Assembly (NCBI RefSeq): GCF_913777995.1 | Contig: NZ_CAJYVE010000015.1 | Location: 1 to 64,000 of the forward strand | From: an uncultured Pseudomonas sp. | GTDB lineage: Bacteria; Pseudomonadota; Gammaproteobacteria; Pseudomonadales; Pseudomonadaceae | Length of the DNA stretch: 64,000 nucleotides | Reading direction: 5' to 3' | Position numbers and translations under genes: made by a program | Notes under the pieces: generated by a model | Seen by the model: only the letters and a program-made list of their open reading frames with translations | What the model was told of the DNA's origin: nothing | The model's database searches: none | Shown: positions 1-9,446 of the stretch, piece by piece | How positions within the stretch are numbered: position 1 is the stretch's first letter | Layout of the letters: each line of letters begins with the position of its first letter

Positions 1-262
1 GGCCCTGATCGGCGTTCTGGCTGCAGCGCGCGACGATGCCGTGGAAATGCCGCTGGCCACCGCCGGGCAGTTGCAGCGACAGGCTCATGGGCTTGCCGAG
101 CAGCTGGTTGAGGTCCAGCGAGCCGTCACGGGCGGTGAGCTGCAGCTCGTAATGGAACAGCCGCCCCAGCTCGTCGCCGCCGGTCATGTCCTTGAGCAAC
201 AGCACATCCGGCCCGAGCGGGCTGGTGATCTGGGCCATGCGGGTGAGTTGCTGGAAATTCAT
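1..262 (-). CDS. vgrG: T6SS spike protein VgrG/TssI, N-terminal part (truncated by window edge)
   Basis: The first 87 codons are present; the rest lies left of the window. The protein starts MNFQQLTRMAQITSPLG and continues with a GRLFHYEL...LLGKPMSL...FHGIV pattern typical of the gp27-like N-terminal domain of VgrG. VgrG trimers form the tip of the T6SS puncturing device on top of the Hcp tube. The ATG at 262 is preceded by a purine-rich GAGAG ribosome site. It is the last visible gene of the leftward tssA-clpV operon, about 90 bp after clpV, the same place as vgrG1 in the H1 cluster of P. aeruginosa. Whether it carries a C-terminal effector extension cannot be seen. Confidence 0.9.
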   Translation of the reverse strand, partial: MNFQQLTRMAQITSPLGPDVLLLKDMTGGDELGRLFHYELQLTARDGSLDLNQLLGKPMSLSLQLPGGGQRHFHGIVARCSQNADQG

Positions 263-349
263 CGGTTTTCTCTCATCGAACGATGCTGCGGTACGGTCGG
301 TGATGGCCCGGCAGGCGCGGCGAACCGCACCCACCGGTCGTATCACCGG

Positions 350-3028
350 TCATTGCACATCAGCGAATTCGTAATGCAGTTGCCCGTCGCGCTGGGTGAT
401 GCGCACGCCGGCCAGTGGCTGGCCTTCGAGCATGCGGGTCAGGAACTCGCGGCTCATGTCCGGCAGCAGGGTGTTGGTCAGGATCGCGTCGATCATCCGC
501 CCACCGCTTTCGGTTTCGGTGCAGCGCGAAACGATCAGGTCGATCACCGAGTCGTCGTAGTCGAACGGCACCTTGTGGGTGCTCTCCACGCGCTTCTTGA
601 TGCGCCCCAGCTGCAGGTCGGTGATGGCCTTGAGCATGCTGTCGCTGAGCGGGTAGTAAGGGATGGTCACCAGGCGGCCGAGCAGGGCCGGCGGGAAGAT
701 TTCCAGCAGCGGCTGGCGCAGCGCCTTGGCGATGTCCTCCGGGTCGGGCACGTTCTGCGCGTCCTGGCACAGGTGGGCGATCAGCTCGGTGCCGGCGTTG
801 GTGGTGAGCAGGATCAGCGTGTTCTTGAAGTCGATCAGGCGACCTTCGCCGTCTTCCATCACCCCCTTGTCGAACACCTGGAAGAAGATCTCGTGCACGT
901 CCGGGTGGGCTTTCTCCACCTCGTCGAGCAGCACCACGCTGTACGGCTTGCGGCGCACCGCCTCGGTGAGTACGCCGCCTTCGCCATAACCCACGTAGCC
1001 CGGTGGCGCGCCCTTGAGGGTGGACACGGTGTGGGCTTCCTGGAACTCGCTCATGTTGATGGTGATGACGTTCTGTTCGCCGCCATACAGGGCTTCGGCC
1101 AGGGCCAGGGCAGTCTCGGTCTTGCCCACCCCGGAGGTGCCGGCGAGCATGAACACGCCGATCGGCTTGCTGGGGTTGTCGAGGCCGGCGCGGGACGTCT
1201 GGATGCGCTTGGCGATCATCTGCAGCGCATGGTCCTGGCCGATGATGCGTTTCTTCAGGTGCTGGTCGAGGTTGAGCACGGTTTCCAGCTCGTTGCGCGC
1301 CATGCGCCCCACCGGAATGCCGGTCCAGTCGGCCACCACCGAGGCCACCGCCTGGTAGTCCACGGTGGGCAGAATCAGCGGGTTCTCGCCCTGCAGCGCA
1401 CTCAGGCGCCGTTGCAGCTCGACCAGTTGCTCGCGCAGCGCCTGACCTTGTTCGGCCGGGGTGTCGCTGTCCACCACGCCAACGCTGTCGCGCAGCTGCG
1501 CACGCAGGGCCAGCAGTTCGTCGACCAGGCCCTTTTCTTCGGCCCAGCGCGCTTCCAGCCCGGCCAGCCGCTCGCGCTCGGCGTCCAGCAGCGCCTGGCT
1601 GTTGGCCTGGCGGCTGCCCGTGTCGACGCCGATGGCGTGCTCGCGGGCGATGATCTGCAGCTCGGTTTCCAGGGCCTCGATGCGCCGACGGCTGTCGTCG
1701 ACCTCGGCCGGCACCGCATGCAGGCTCACCGCCACGCGGGCGCAGGCGGTGTCGAGCAGGCTGACGGATTTGTCCGGCAGCTGGCGCGCCGGGATGTAGC
1801 GGTGCGACAGCTTCACCGAAGCTTCCAGGGCCTCATCGAGGATCTGCACCTGGTGATGCTGTTCCATGGTCGAGGCCACACCGCGCATCATCAGCAGCGC
1901 CTTGTCTTCCGACGGCTCGTCGACCTGCACCACCTGGAAGCGCCGGGTCAGGGCCGGGTCTTTCTCGATGTGCTTCTTGTACTCGGCCCAGGTGGTCGCC
2001 GCGACGGTGCGCAGGCTGCCGCGGGCCAGGGCCGGCTTGAGCAGGTTGGCGGCATCGCCGGTGCCCGCCGCGCCACCGGCGCCGACCAGGGTGTGGGCTT
2101 CGTCGATGAACAGGATGATCGGCTTGGGCGAGGCCTGCACGTCTTCGATGACCTGGCGCAGGCGCTGTTCGAACTCGCCCTTCATGCTCGCCCCGGCCTG
2201 CAGCAGGCCGACGTCGAGGCTGCGCAGTTCGACGTCCTTGAGCGCCGGCGGTACGTCGCCGGCGACGATGCGCAGGGCGAAGCCTTCGACCACGGCGGTC
2301 TTGCCCACCCCGGCCTCGCCGGTGAGGATCGGGTTGTTCTGCCGACGGCGCATGAGGATGTCCACCAGTTGGCGGATTTCCTCGTCGCGGCCGACGATGG
2401 GGTCCAGTTCGCCGTTGCGCGCCTGCTCGGTGAGGTCGATGGTGAATTTCTTCAGGGCTTCCTGCTTGCCCATCGCGCTCGGCGCCATGGCGCCGCTGGC
2501 TTCGCCCGGCGCCGCGCCGGCATTGAAACCGTCGGTAGCGGCGAGGGCATTCTCCGGCGAGTCGCCGACGTACTCGTCGAAGCGCTCGGTGAGGCTTTCG
2601 ATCTTCAGCTTGGCGAACTCGCCAGACAACCCCAGCAGCGCGTTGCGCAGGCTCGGGGTCTTGAGGATGCCGATGAGCAGGTAGCCGGTACGCACCTGGC
2701 TTTCGCCGAACATCAGGCTGCCGTACACCCAGCCGCGCTCCACGGCTTCCTCGACGTGCGAGGACAGGTCGGTGATCGAGGTCGAGCCGCGTGGCAGGCG
2801 GTCCAGCGCGTCGGTCAGGTCACGGGCCAGGCGTGCCGGCTCGACGTTGAACTGGCGCACGATGCGGTGCAGGTCGCTGTCTTGCAGTTGCAGCAACTGG
2901 TGCAGCCAGTGCGCCAGCTCCACGTAGGGGTTGCCGCGCAGCTTGCAGAACACCGTGGCGGCCTCGATGGCCTTGTAGGCGACGCTGTTGAGTTTGCCGA
3001 ACAGCGCGGCACGACTGATTTCACTCAT
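350..3028 (-). CDS. clpV: T6SS sheath-recycling AAA+ ATPase ClpV (TssH)
   Basis: An 892-residue ClpB-like double AAA+ protein. It has an N-terminal Clp repeat domain (about 1-160), a first Walker A GEAGVGKT near residue 234 with Walker B LFIDEAH near 306, a coiled middle domain (about 400-520), and a second Walker A AGTSGVGKT near 628. The fused start SEISRAALFGKLNS and the T6SS setting favour ClpV over the heat-shock disaggregase ClpB. ClpV unfolds contracted TssB/TssC sheath in the cytoplasm so it can be reused. It starts 5 bp after the tssG stop. Both nucleotide-binding sites look intact. Confidence 0.95.
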   Translation of the reverse strand: MSEISRAALFGKLNSVAYKAIEAATVFCKLRGNPYVELAHWLHQLLQLQDSDLHRIVRQFNVEPARLARDLTDALDRLPRGSTSITDLSSHVEEAVERGWVYGSLMFGESQVRTGYLLIGILKTPSLRNALLGLSGEFAKLKIESLTERFDEYVGDSPENALAATDGFNAGAAPGEASGAMAPSAMGKQEALKKFTIDLTEQARNGELDPIVGRDEEIRQLVDILMRRRQNNPILTGEAGVGKTAVVEGFALRIVAGDVPPALKDVELRSLDVGLLQAGASMKGEFEQRLRQVIEDVQASPKPIILFIDEAHTLVGAGGAAGTGDAANLLKPALARGSLRTVAATTWAEYKKHIEKDPALTRRFQVVQVDEPSEDKALLMMRGVASTMEQHHQVQILDEALEASVKLSHRYIPARQLPDKSVSLLDTACARVAVSLHAVPAEVDDSRRRIEALETELQIIAREHAIGVDTGSRQANSQALLDAERERLAGLEARWAEEKGLVDELLALRAQLRDSVGVVDSDTPAEQGQALREQLVELQRRLSALQGENPLILPTVDYQAVASVVADWTGIPVGRMARNELETVLNLDQHLKKRIIGQDHALQMIAKRIQTSRAGLDNPSKPIGVFMLAGTSGVGKTETALALAEALYGGEQNVITINMSEFQEAHTVSTLKGAPPGYVGYGEGGVLTEAVRRKPYSVVLLDEVEKAHPDVHEIFFQVFDKGVMEDGEGRLIDFKNTLILLTTNAGTELIAHLCQDAQNVPDPEDIAKALRQPLLEIFPPALLGRLVTIPYYPLSDSMLKAITDLQLGRIKKRVESTHKVPFDYDDSVIDLIVSRCTETESGGRMIDAILTNTLLPDMSREFLTRMLEGQPLAGVRITQRDGQLHYEFADVQ

Positions 3029-3033
3029 CTTGT

Positions 3034-4041
3034 TCAGGTCCTTGAGGTGGGTGTCGCGCCGCTTTGGTCGGCGTAGTGGCGGGCCAGGATCAGGTCGTCA
3101 GCGTCCTTTTCCGGAGTGCCCAGCCAGGTGTTGAAGCCCAGCCGCTGGCGGCCGTTGAGTTGCAGGCGCGGAACCTCGGGTTGCTCCAGCACCAGGTTGA
3201 GGTCCCAGTCCAGTTCATGGCCCAGGTACTCGGTGACCCAGGCCACCAGTTCACGGAACGGCTGGCCGTCGGGCAGCATGCCCATGTAGTCGTCGAGCTT
3301 CAGCGGCCCCAGGCGAATGCGGAACTTGTGCTGGCGGTCCCAGACATGGCTGCCCAGGCACAGGTCCATGCCCAGCCGGTTGGACGTCACTCCGACCCGG
3401 CTGCGTTCAGGCAGTTCCAGCCACTGGCCGACGTATTCCTCGATGCTCACCGGCAGCCCGAAGTACTGGCCGAGAATCGCCCGCAGGCCGTCCGGGTAGC
3501 GGGTCTGTGCTGCCAGGTGGCCGCTGTAGTGCAGCATCGCGGTGCCCGGCAGTTCGCCCTGTTCCAGTTGCCCCGGCAGGCCCCGGCCACACAGCGCGGC
3601 CAGGCGCCCCGACCAGTAGTCGTCGTCCGGGCGGTCGTGGCTGACGGTAGGCCGGGCCTCGGCCCAGGCGCGGTAGAACAGGCTCAGCAAGCGGTGGTGG
3701 AAAACGTCGAGAAAGCGCTTGCTGGCGGTGTCGGCATGGTTGCGCTGGCGCTCGCGCACGTACTCGGTCAGGTGCAGCGGCAGCGGGCCGTTGGGGCCGC
3801 CAAGGCCGAAAAAGAACTGCTCCAGGCGCGCGGCGGCGTCATCGCTGGCGGGCTGCGCACTGGCCAGGGTCGAGGGCGCAAAGGTACTTTCCTGGCGCTG
3901 GCCGAGGCGCACCGGGTCGTCTTCCAGGCGCAGCGAATGGCCCAGGCGTGGCAGGTCGGGGTTTTCGCACTCGATGCGCCGCAGGGCCTGGAAGAAGTCG
4001 TACTCCCAGGGCTTGTCCTGCATGGCCTCCAGCGTGTTCAT
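3034..4041 (-). CDS. tssG: T6SS baseplate protein TssG
   Basis: A 335-residue TssG/ImpH (VasB, DUF1305) protein, part of the cytoplasmic TssE-F-G-K baseplate wedge. The opening WEYDFFQALRRIE, the central FFGLGGPNGPLPLHLTEY and the late FDLxLG/RLGPL-type segments are typical of the family. The ATG at 4041 forms a 4-base ATGA overlap with the tssF stop, indicating translational coupling; an in-frame ATG 33 bases further upstream would extend into tssF and is less likely. Its stop is followed 5 bp later by clpV. Confidence 0.93.
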   Translation of the reverse strand: MNTLEAMQDKPWEYDFFQALRRIECENPDLPRLGHSLRLEDDPVRLGQRQESTFAPSTLASAQPASDDAAARLEQFFFGLGGPNGPLPLHLTEYVRERQRNHADTASKRFLDVFHHRLLSLFYRAWAEARPTVSHDRPDDDYWSGRLAALCGRGLPGQLEQGELPGTAMLHYSGHLAAQTRYPDGLRAILGQYFGLPVSIEEYVGQWLELPERSRVGVTSNRLGMDLCLGSHVWDRQHKFRIRLGPLKLDDYMGMLPDGQPFRELVAWVTEYLGHELDWDLNLVLEQPEVPRLQLNGRQRLGFNTWLGTPEKDADDLILARHYADQSGATPTSRT

Positions 4042-5894
4042 AGGGTCGGACGCCGACCGGGCTTGGCTTTCCATCGCATGATCTCGCCGCGTTCGGTGCT
4101 GCGCAGCACCGTTTCGGTAAAGCTGTTGATCGACACGTAGCGTGCCAGGAAGCGTTCGAACACGGCCCCGAGCAGGAACACGCCACTGCCGCGAAAGGCG
4201 TTCTCGTCGAATTCCAGGGTGATTTCCAGGCCGCGGCCGAAGACGATCGGCCCCGGCATCGGCAGGCGGCGGGTCACCGGCTTGCTGCTGACCTCGCGCA
4301 GGCCCTCGATCTGCAATTGCAACGCGGCGTCCTGGTCATCGCCGTACAGGCGCAGCATTTCGCGCAGCGCCGCGGCGCCCTGGCCCTGTTCGGCCAGTGA
4401 CAGGTGATTCAGTGACAGCTGGCTGATCAGCCGCCAGGCCTTGTTGTCGTGGGCATGGCTGGCACGCGGGCGGCTGGGGCCGGCCAGGCAGCGAATCGCC
4501 GACACCGGTGCGCTGTCGGCCAGGGTGAAATCGCTGGCGCCACCGAGGCGCATGAACAGCGGCAGGTCGCGGTTGGTGCACAGCGCCGTCAGGCCCAGCT
4601 GGCGCAGGTCGTGGCGCCATGGCGCTTGCTGGCTGTCGACCAGGCTGACGAAGGTCTCGCTGCCCACGTAGCTGGAGCGCGTGCCGCTGCGCTGCTGTTC
4701 GCTGGACAGCACGCGGGGTTCGCGGCGCAGGATGTAGTAGGCCTTTTCGCGGCCATAGCGCGACGGGTCGCGCACCGCGTAGAACGGCAGGAACGGCTGG
4801 TCGGGGCCGGTACCATGCCCGGTGACCCCTGTGATCGAGTGGATCTCGAAGTCCATCGGCCGGGTACGGTCGGCGATGGCATGGTATTCGTGCACCCGGT
4901 CGCTGAGGTGAATGCGGTCGAGGCGTCGCGGGAACAGGTTGATCGCCGGGGTGCAGAAGGGCACCAGTTGCTCGCGGCCGACGCTGTTCTCCAGGTTCGG
5001 GTCCAGGCGGTCGAACAGCACGATCAGTTCCAGCTCCTGGCCGTTGCAGCGTTTGACCGCGCGCTCCAGGCCGCTGAAGTCGACGAACAGAAAGCGTTGC
5101 GGCAGGGCGAAGTACTCCTGCAGCAGGCGGTAGCCCTGGAAGGCCTGGGGCACCACCGGCAAGGCGGCCTCGGCGTCGTCGAAACCGCAAGGGCGCAGGG
5201 TATCGATCGGCAGGCGCTCGACCCAGTCGCTGCCCGGTTGACGGGCGAACACCGCGCAGGCATTGCCCAGCAGTTGCTCGTAGAGGCGGTGCGGCAGTTC
5301 GTCGGCACCGTTGAGGTACAGCGGCAGGTTGGTCAGCGCCAGGCTGTTGAACGGCAGCTCTGCGCCGGTGCGCAAGGTGAAGCGCAGCGCCGCCTTGGCC
5401 TTGGGTTCACTGGCGGCCAGGCGCCCCAGCACGGTGGCCGGCTGGGCGAAGTACTCGGCCTGGCTGACCTGCAGCGGCCACAGCTGCACCTGCTGGGTGG
5501 TGCGGTATTCGCAGGAGGTCTGCGAGTCGCGGCCCAGGGCGGCGCGCAGCACGCTGCCGCGTGGCAGCGGGAAACCGTCGGCCAGCGAACCTTCGTCCGG
5601 GTCGGCGTGCATCTGCACCACGGTCATCGACGGGGTCGGTGCCAGGTAGTGCGGGTAGGCGATTTCCAGCAAGTTGTGGGTGAAGGTCGGGTACTCGGCA
5701 TCGAGCTTGAGCTGCACCCGCGCGGTCAGGTAGGCGAAGCCTTCCAGCAGCCGCTCCACGTAGGGGTCGGCGCAGTCCAAACCGGCCAGGGTCAGGCGCC
5801 CGGCGATCTTCGGATATTCACGGGCGAATTCCTGGGCGCTCTCCCGGATGTGCTGCAGCTCCTGGTTGTAGAGCCCGAGCAGGCGTGGGTTCAT
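4038..5894 (-). CDS. tssF: T6SS baseplate protein TssF
   Basis: A 618-residue TssF/ImpG (VasA, DUF879) protein, the large subunit of the baseplate wedge. It starts [18 protein letters not shown] and contains [25 protein letters not shown], both close to family consensus; the C-terminal part has the usual [11 protein letters not shown]...[21 protein letters not shown] region. The length is normal. It overlaps tssE by 4 bases at its start and tssG by 4 bases at its end, so tssE-F-G are a coupled translational unit. Confidence 0.95.
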   Translation of the reverse strand: MNPRLLGLYNQELQHIRESAQEFAREYPKIAGRLTLAGLDCADPYVERLLEGFAYLTARVQLKLDAEYPTFTHNLLEIAYPHYLAPTPSMTVVQMHADPDEGSLADGFPLPRGSVLRAALGRDSQTSCEYRTTQQVQLWPLQVSQAEYFAQPATVLGRLAASEPKAKAALRFTLRTGAELPFNSLALTNLPLYLNGADELPHRLYEQLLGNACAVFARQPGSDWVERLPIDTLRPCGFDDAEAALPVVPQAFQGYRLLQEYFALPQRFLFVDFSGLERAVKRCNGQELELIVLFDRLDPNLENSVGREQLVPFCTPAINLFPRRLDRIHLSDRVHEYHAIADRTRPMDFEIHSITGVTGHGTGPDQPFLPFYAVRDPSRYGREKAYYILRREPRVLSSEQQRSGTRSSYVGSETFVSLVDSQQAPWRHDLRQLGLTALCTNRDLPLFMRLGGASDFTLADSAPVSAIRCLAGPSRPRASHAHDNKAWRLISQLSLNHLSLAEQGQGAAALREMLRLYGDDQDAALQLQIEGLREVSSKPVTRRLPMPGPIVFGRGLEITLEFDENAFRGSGVFLLGAVFERFLARYVSINSFTETVLRSTERGEIMRWKAKPGRRPTL

Positions 5895-6394
5895 GAGCGT
5901 CTCCGTTGGTCGGCAGGCAGGACCTGCACGTGGCCGGACTCCAGGTCCAGCTCGGTGCGCAGCAGCAGCGGCAAGGCCACCGGCTGCGCCCAGAGGTCAC
6001 CCTGGATCTCGAAACTCAGGGCGTTGTGGTTCATCTGTTCGTGGCCTAGATGCGCACGCACTCGCACGGTGTGCGCCAGGATGCGCGGCTCGAAGGTGGT
6101 GATGGCGCGGTGGATGAGGCTTTCCAGCACGGCGATGTCGACACTCGACACGCTGGTGCCGGACAGCGCCGGCAGGCCGTAGTTGACCACCGAGGTGCCG
6201 GCCGGGGTGTTCAGCGTGTCGTCGGCATCCAGCAGCGAGGTGGTGTTGAGCAGCCAGGTCAGGTCGCGCAGCACCGAGGCCTTGAGCTGATTGAGCGAGA
6301 GCACGCGGCGGTCGGCACTTTCCTGCGGGTTGCCGGGCTCGTCGTCGGTCAGACGGTCGAGCAGGGAGGGCTGCAGGCGTTCGCGCGGGGTCAT
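5891..6394 (-). CDS. tssE: T6SS baseplate protein TssE (gp25-like)
   Basis: A 167-residue gp25/lysozyme-like baseplate subunit that helps start sheath polymerisation. Recognisable parts are the N-terminal LQPSLLDRL, the core LNTT..L....[11 protein letters not shown] and the FEPRI segment, all typical of TssE. The ATG at 6394 is chosen because it lies just after the stop of the preceding gene (6400); the longer frame back to 6454 would overlap that gene. It overlaps tssF by 4 bases. Confidence 0.92.
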   Translation of the reverse strand: MTPRERLQPSLLDRLTDDEPGNPQESADRRVLSLNQLKASVLRDLTWLLNTTSLLDADDTLNTPAGTSVVNYGLPALSGTSVSSVDIAVLESLIHRAITTFEPRILAHTVRVRAHLGHEQMNHNALSFEIQGDLWAQPVALPLLLRTELDLESGHVQVLPADQRRRS

Positions 6395-6399
6395 GGGGT

Positions 6400-6846
6400 T
6401 TACCAATCGAAGAGCGCCACGAAGTTCTTCTGATCGATCACGCCCTTCATGCACATGGCGTTGCGCGCGACCATCGAGGCCTCTAGCTGACCTTTCATCA
6501 GGCGCACGGCCTGGAACCGGGTGTCACAGGCCTGGCTCGGGGCAGGCTCTGGTACGGCGTGATAAACGATGACGATCTCCGATCCCTGGTTGAATTTCTC
6601 AACCCGTGGCTGCCCATGGCGGTCCTGGCTGAATGCGCAGGGCCAGGGGATTTCCAGGGACAGAAGACTGCCGTCGTCCTTGCGCAGGGAACAGTGCCCA
6701 TTCTGATCCTGCAAGGTCAGCGTCATGCCGGTCAGAGAGACGGACGCCGACTCATTCAGCGGCGCGTCTTCAGGTTGTCCGGCGCACGCCGGCAGGCTCA
6801 GCGACAAAGCGCTCAGCAACAGGGCTCCAAGAAGGTTGCGGTTCAT
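6400..6846 (-). CDS. Probable periplasmic immunity protein for the Tae4 amidase
   Basis: A 148-residue protein with an N-terminal export signal ([21 protein letters not shown]). The LPAC could be a lipobox or a signal peptidase I region. Four further cysteines in the mature part (GHCSL, WPCAF, QACDT, AMCMK) suggest two disulfides and a periplasmic location. Its ATG at 6846 overlaps the stop of the Tae4 gene as ATGA, the classic effector-immunity arrangement. I do not see the helical pattern of the known Tai4 family; this protein looks beta-rich. The immunity role is inferred from position and export, not from recognised homology. Confidence 0.6.
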   Translation of the reverse strand: MNRNLLGALLLSALSLSLPACAGQPEDAPLNESASVSLTGMTLTLQDQNGHCSLRKDDGSLLSLEIPWPCAFSQDRHGQPRVEKFNQGSEIVIVYHAVPEPAPSQACDTRFQAVRLMKGQLEASMVARNAMCMKGVIDQKNFVALFDW

Positions 6847-7298
6847 GACAGCTCCCAGAACCAGACCTGTCTGGAACGATAAGTCGGGTCGTCGAAGGTT
6901 TGGGTCTTGCCTCGGTTCCAGACATCGATGTGGTCGCCACTTCTGTTCTCGAAGGACTCTCCCGCGCGGGAAAAGCAATCCTTGAAAAAAATGATGCCGG
7001 TTTTCTGAGCGAGCTTTTTCCGCTCTTCGATGCTGCCACCCAGGACTGTCGGGCGGCCCAGGTGGTGTTTCCACAGCCAGTTGGCGAGCGATTCTGCGCC
7101 GCGTGCGTGTCCATGAGCGCACTTGGGATCGCTGTAGGTCGACTTGTTCACTCTGATCGTGAGTTCGCCTGATAACGCAATGCTCATTCGAATGGCGCAT
7201 TGATTATCCCAACCGCCATCACAAGGATTACCGGCGGGGTACTCCTTCATGATTTTCTGATAGGCGGCCAACAGATTGATGAACGAAGGCTTGGCCAT
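6843..7298 (-). CDS. tae4: T6SS amidase effector, Tae4 family
   Basis: A 151-residue cysteine peptidase-like amidase expected to cut gamma-D-Glu-mDAP bonds in the peptidoglycan of rival Gram-negative cells. The catalytic block NQCAIRMS (Cys34) and the GDHIDVW block (His123) match the Tae4 pattern (NACPIRMS and GHVTLW in the Salmonella protein), as do the GRP..L and GIIFF segments between them. No signal peptide is visible, as expected for Hcp- or VgrG-delivered cargo. The ATG at 7298 is chosen over an upstream one because AAGGA lies 9 bases before it. It lies just downstream of hcp, suggesting delivery through the Hcp tube. Confidence 0.85.
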   Translation of the reverse strand: MAKPSFINLLAAYQKIMKEYPAGNPCDGGWDNQCAIRMSIALSGELTIRVNKSTYSDPKCAHGHARGAESLANWLWKHHLGRPTVLGGSIEERKKLAQKTGIIFFKDCFSRAGESFENRSGDHIDVWNRGKTQTFDDPTYRSRQVWFWELS

Positions 7299-7337
7299 GA
7301 CGTGTTGTCCTTTCTGCATGGAACCCTGATGCCAATC

Positions 7338-7360
7338 GCCCCCGGCACACGGCCGGGGGC
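7338..7360 (-). terminator. Strong stem-loop between hcp and tae4
   Basis: Nine-base perfect arms (GCCCCCGGC and its complement) around a 5-base loop lie 8 bp after the hcp stop. There is no good T run, so it may act as a partial terminator or as a 3' end that protects hcp mRNA rather than as a full stop. Hcp is needed in far greater amounts than tae4 and the baseplate genes downstream. Confidence 0.55.
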
Positions 7361-7367
7361 GAGGGGC

Positions 7368-7856
7368 TTACATCTTGACGTTGGAGCGGATGTTCCAGCC
7401 GTACTTGATCGGGCCGCCTTCCTTCGAACCATCGGCCTTCTGCGGCTGATAGTCGACGCTGACCTTGGCGAAGTTCAGGGTGACGTTCTCGATCAGGCGA
7501 TCATCGCTGCCCGAGCCGCCGGTGCTCAGCGAGGAAATCAGTACTTCTTCGAGGTTGATGATCAGGTACTCGACCTGGTTGTCGCCGCCGGCCTTGCGCA
7601 CGGTCAGGGTGACCTTGTCGACGTGCTTGCCGCTGGAGCAATGCATCATCAGGTTGGGGGTCGCCTTGTCGACGTACTTGGTCAGCGACAGGTCCTGGAT
7701 GCTGACCTTGCCTGCGCCGCCGCCGGTACCGGTGTGCATGTTGCCGGACTGGGACATGCCCCAGCTCCAGTTCAGCACTTCGATTTCGTCCTTGTGAGTC
7801 TTGTCCTGGGACTCGCCCTTGATGTCACCGATCTTGATGAAAATATCGACAGCCAT
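7368..7856 (-). CDS. hcp: T6SS tube protein Hcp (TssD)
   Basis: A 162-residue Hcp. It begins MAVDIFIKIGDIKGES, has the KVSIQDLSLTKYVDKATPNLM segment and ends with the GGPIKYGWNIRSN motif near the C-terminus, all diagnostic. Hexameric Hcp rings stack into the inner tube that is propelled into target cells and can chaperone small effectors. An AGGAGAAACC ribosome site precedes the ATG. Stem-loops lie on both sides of the gene, at 7338-7360 and 7903-7927. Confidence 0.97.
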   Translation of the reverse strand: MAVDIFIKIGDIKGESQDKTHKDEIEVLNWSWGMSQSGNMHTGTGGGAGKVSIQDLSLTKYVDKATPNLMMHCSSGKHVDKVTLTVRKAGGDNQVEYLIINLEEVLISSLSTGGSGSDDRLIENVTLNFAKVSVDYQPQKADGSKEGGPIKYGWNIRSNVKM

Positions 7857-7902
7857 GGTTTCTCCTGATGCGGCATGGGCCGCTGGGTGAAGGTGTGAAC
7901 AA

Positions 7903-7927
7903 GCCTGGCGGGTGCGATCCGCCAGGC
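7903..7927 (-). other. Stem-loop between tssC and hcp
   Basis: Nine-base perfect complementary arms (GCCTGGCGG type) flank a 7-base loop in the roughly 80-bp gap between tssC and hcp. It has no T run. Likely a transcript-processing or attenuating structure in the tssA-vgrG operon. Confidence 0.5.
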
Positions 7928-7937
7928 CGGCAGATCA

Positions 7938-9431
7938 TTAGGCGCCCTTGGCCGATGGCAGCTTGGACACCAGGCGCAGCGACACGGTGAGGCCTTCGAG
8001 CTGGTAGTGCGGGCGCAGGAAGAACTTCGAGGTGTAGTAGCCGGGGTTGCCCTCGACCTCCTCGACCACCACCTCGGCGGCGGCCAGCGGGTGCTGGGCC
8101 TTGGTGGTTTCGGTGGAGTGCGCAGGGTCGCCGTCCACGTAGTTGAGGATCCAGTCCTGCAACCGGCTCTGCATCTCGTCCTTCTCCTTGAACGAGCCGA
8201 TCTTGTCGCGAACGATGCACTTGAGGTAATGCGCGAAGCGGCAGGTGGCGAACAGGTAAGGCAGGCGCGCGGCCAGGTTGGCGTTGGCGGTGGCGTCCGG
8301 GTCGTCGTACTCGGCCGGCTTCTGCAGCGACTGGGCACCGATGAACGCCGCGAAATCGGTGTTCTTCTTGTGCAGCAGCGGCATGAAGCCGTTCTTCGCC
8401 AGCTCGGCCTCGCGGCGGTCGGAAATGGCGATCTCGGTCGGGCACTTCATGTCCACGCCACCGTCGTCGGTGGGGAAGGTGTGCGCCGGCAGGTTCTCGA
8501 CCTCGCCGCCGGACTCCACGCCACGGATGCGCGAGCACCAGCCGTAGTGCTTGAACGAGCGGTTGATGTTCACGCCCATGGCGTAGGCGGCGTTGGCCCA
8601 GGTGTACTTGGCGCTGTCGGCGCCGTTGGTGTCTTCTTCGAAGTCGAAGGCTTCTACCGGGTCGGTCTTGGCACCGTACGGCAGGCGCGCCAGGAAACGC
8701 GGCATGGTCAGGCCGATGTAGCGCGAATCTTCGGACTCACGCAGCGAGCGCCAGCCGGCGTACTCGGGGGTGGTGAAGATCTTGGTCAGGTCGCGCGGGT
8801 TGGACAGTTCCTGCCAGGAGCCCATGCCCATCACGGTCGGCGAGGCGGCAGAGATGAACGGCGCGTGCATCGCCGCGCAGATCTTCGACAGCTCGCCAAG
8901 CAGCTCGACGTCCGGTGGCGACTGGTCGAAGTAATAGTCGCCGATCAGGCAGCCGTAGGGCTCGCCACCGAACTGGCCGTACTCTTCCTCGTACATCTTC
9001 TTGAAGAGCGGGCTCTGGTCCCAGGCCGTGCCCTTGAACTTCTTCAGGGTCTTGTGCAGCTCCGGCTTGGAGATGTTCAGCACGCGAATCTTCAGCTGCT
9101 CATCGGTCTCGGTGTTGTTCACCAGGTAGTGCAGCCCGCGCCAGGCACTTTCGACCTCCTGGAACTGCGGGTTGTGGATGATCTGGTTGACCTGGGCGGT
9201 GAGCTTGGCGTCGATGGCGGCGATGATCGATTCGATCGACTTGATGGCGTCGTTGGACACCAGGTCGGTTTGCGCCAGAGCCTGTTCAGCCAGGGTGCGC
9301 ACGGCGGTTTCCACCGCTTCGCGGGCCCGCTCGGTCTTGGGTTTGAATTCCTGCAGCAGCAGCGAAGCGAATTCGCTGGTCTGTTCCTGGGTGGCCGCCT
9401 GGGCCTGGTTGTCGCGCAGCTGTTCGGTCAT
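7938..9431 (-). CDS. tssC: T6SS sheath large subunit TssC
   Basis: A 497-residue TssC/VipB protein. The family signatures include VNQIIHNPQFQEVESAWRGL, the FKGTAWDQSPLFKKMYEEEYG region, GGEPYGCLIGDYYFD and the C-terminal YYTSKFFLRPHYQLEGL. With TssB it builds the contractile sheath around the Hcp tube. The gene follows tssB by 15 bp, as usual for co-expressed sheath subunits. Confidence 0.96.
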   Translation of the reverse strand: MTEQLRDNQAQAATQEQTSEFASLLLQEFKPKTERAREAVETAVRTLAEQALAQTDLVSNDAIKSIESIIAAIDAKLTAQVNQIIHNPQFQEVESAWRGLHYLVNNTETDEQLKIRVLNISKPELHKTLKKFKGTAWDQSPLFKKMYEEEYGQFGGEPYGCLIGDYYFDQSPPDVELLGELSKICAAMHAPFISAASPTVMGMGSWQELSNPRDLTKIFTTPEYAGWRSLRESEDSRYIGLTMPRFLARLPYGAKTDPVEAFDFEEDTNGADSAKYTWANAAYAMGVNINRSFKHYGWCSRIRGVESGGEVENLPAHTFPTDDGGVDMKCPTEIAISDRREAELAKNGFMPLLHKKNTDFAAFIGAQSLQKPAEYDDPDATANANLAARLPYLFATCRFAHYLKCIVRDKIGSFKEKDEMQSRLQDWILNYVDGDPAHSTETTKAQHPLAAAEVVVEEVEGNPGYYTSKFFLRPHYQLEGLTVSLRLVSKLPSAKGA

Positions 9432-9446
9432 GGTCGTGGGTCCTGA

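Noticed and set aside
41..3076. A 1011-codon open frame on the plus strand across clpV.
   Set aside because: It is the antisense shadow of clpV in GC-rich DNA; its translation is rich in His, Gln, Val and Arg and has no domain, while the minus strand encodes an intact ClpV.
6400..6846. Naming this gene tai4.
   Set aside because: Position suggests an immunity role, but the sequence lacks the helical Tai4 pattern I know; calling it by name would overstate the evidence.
6847..7200. N-terminal extension of the gene at 6400-6846 to a 266-residue protein.
   Set aside because: The added part lies inside tae4 in another frame and would bury the signal peptide; ATG 6846 overlaps the tae4 stop as expected.
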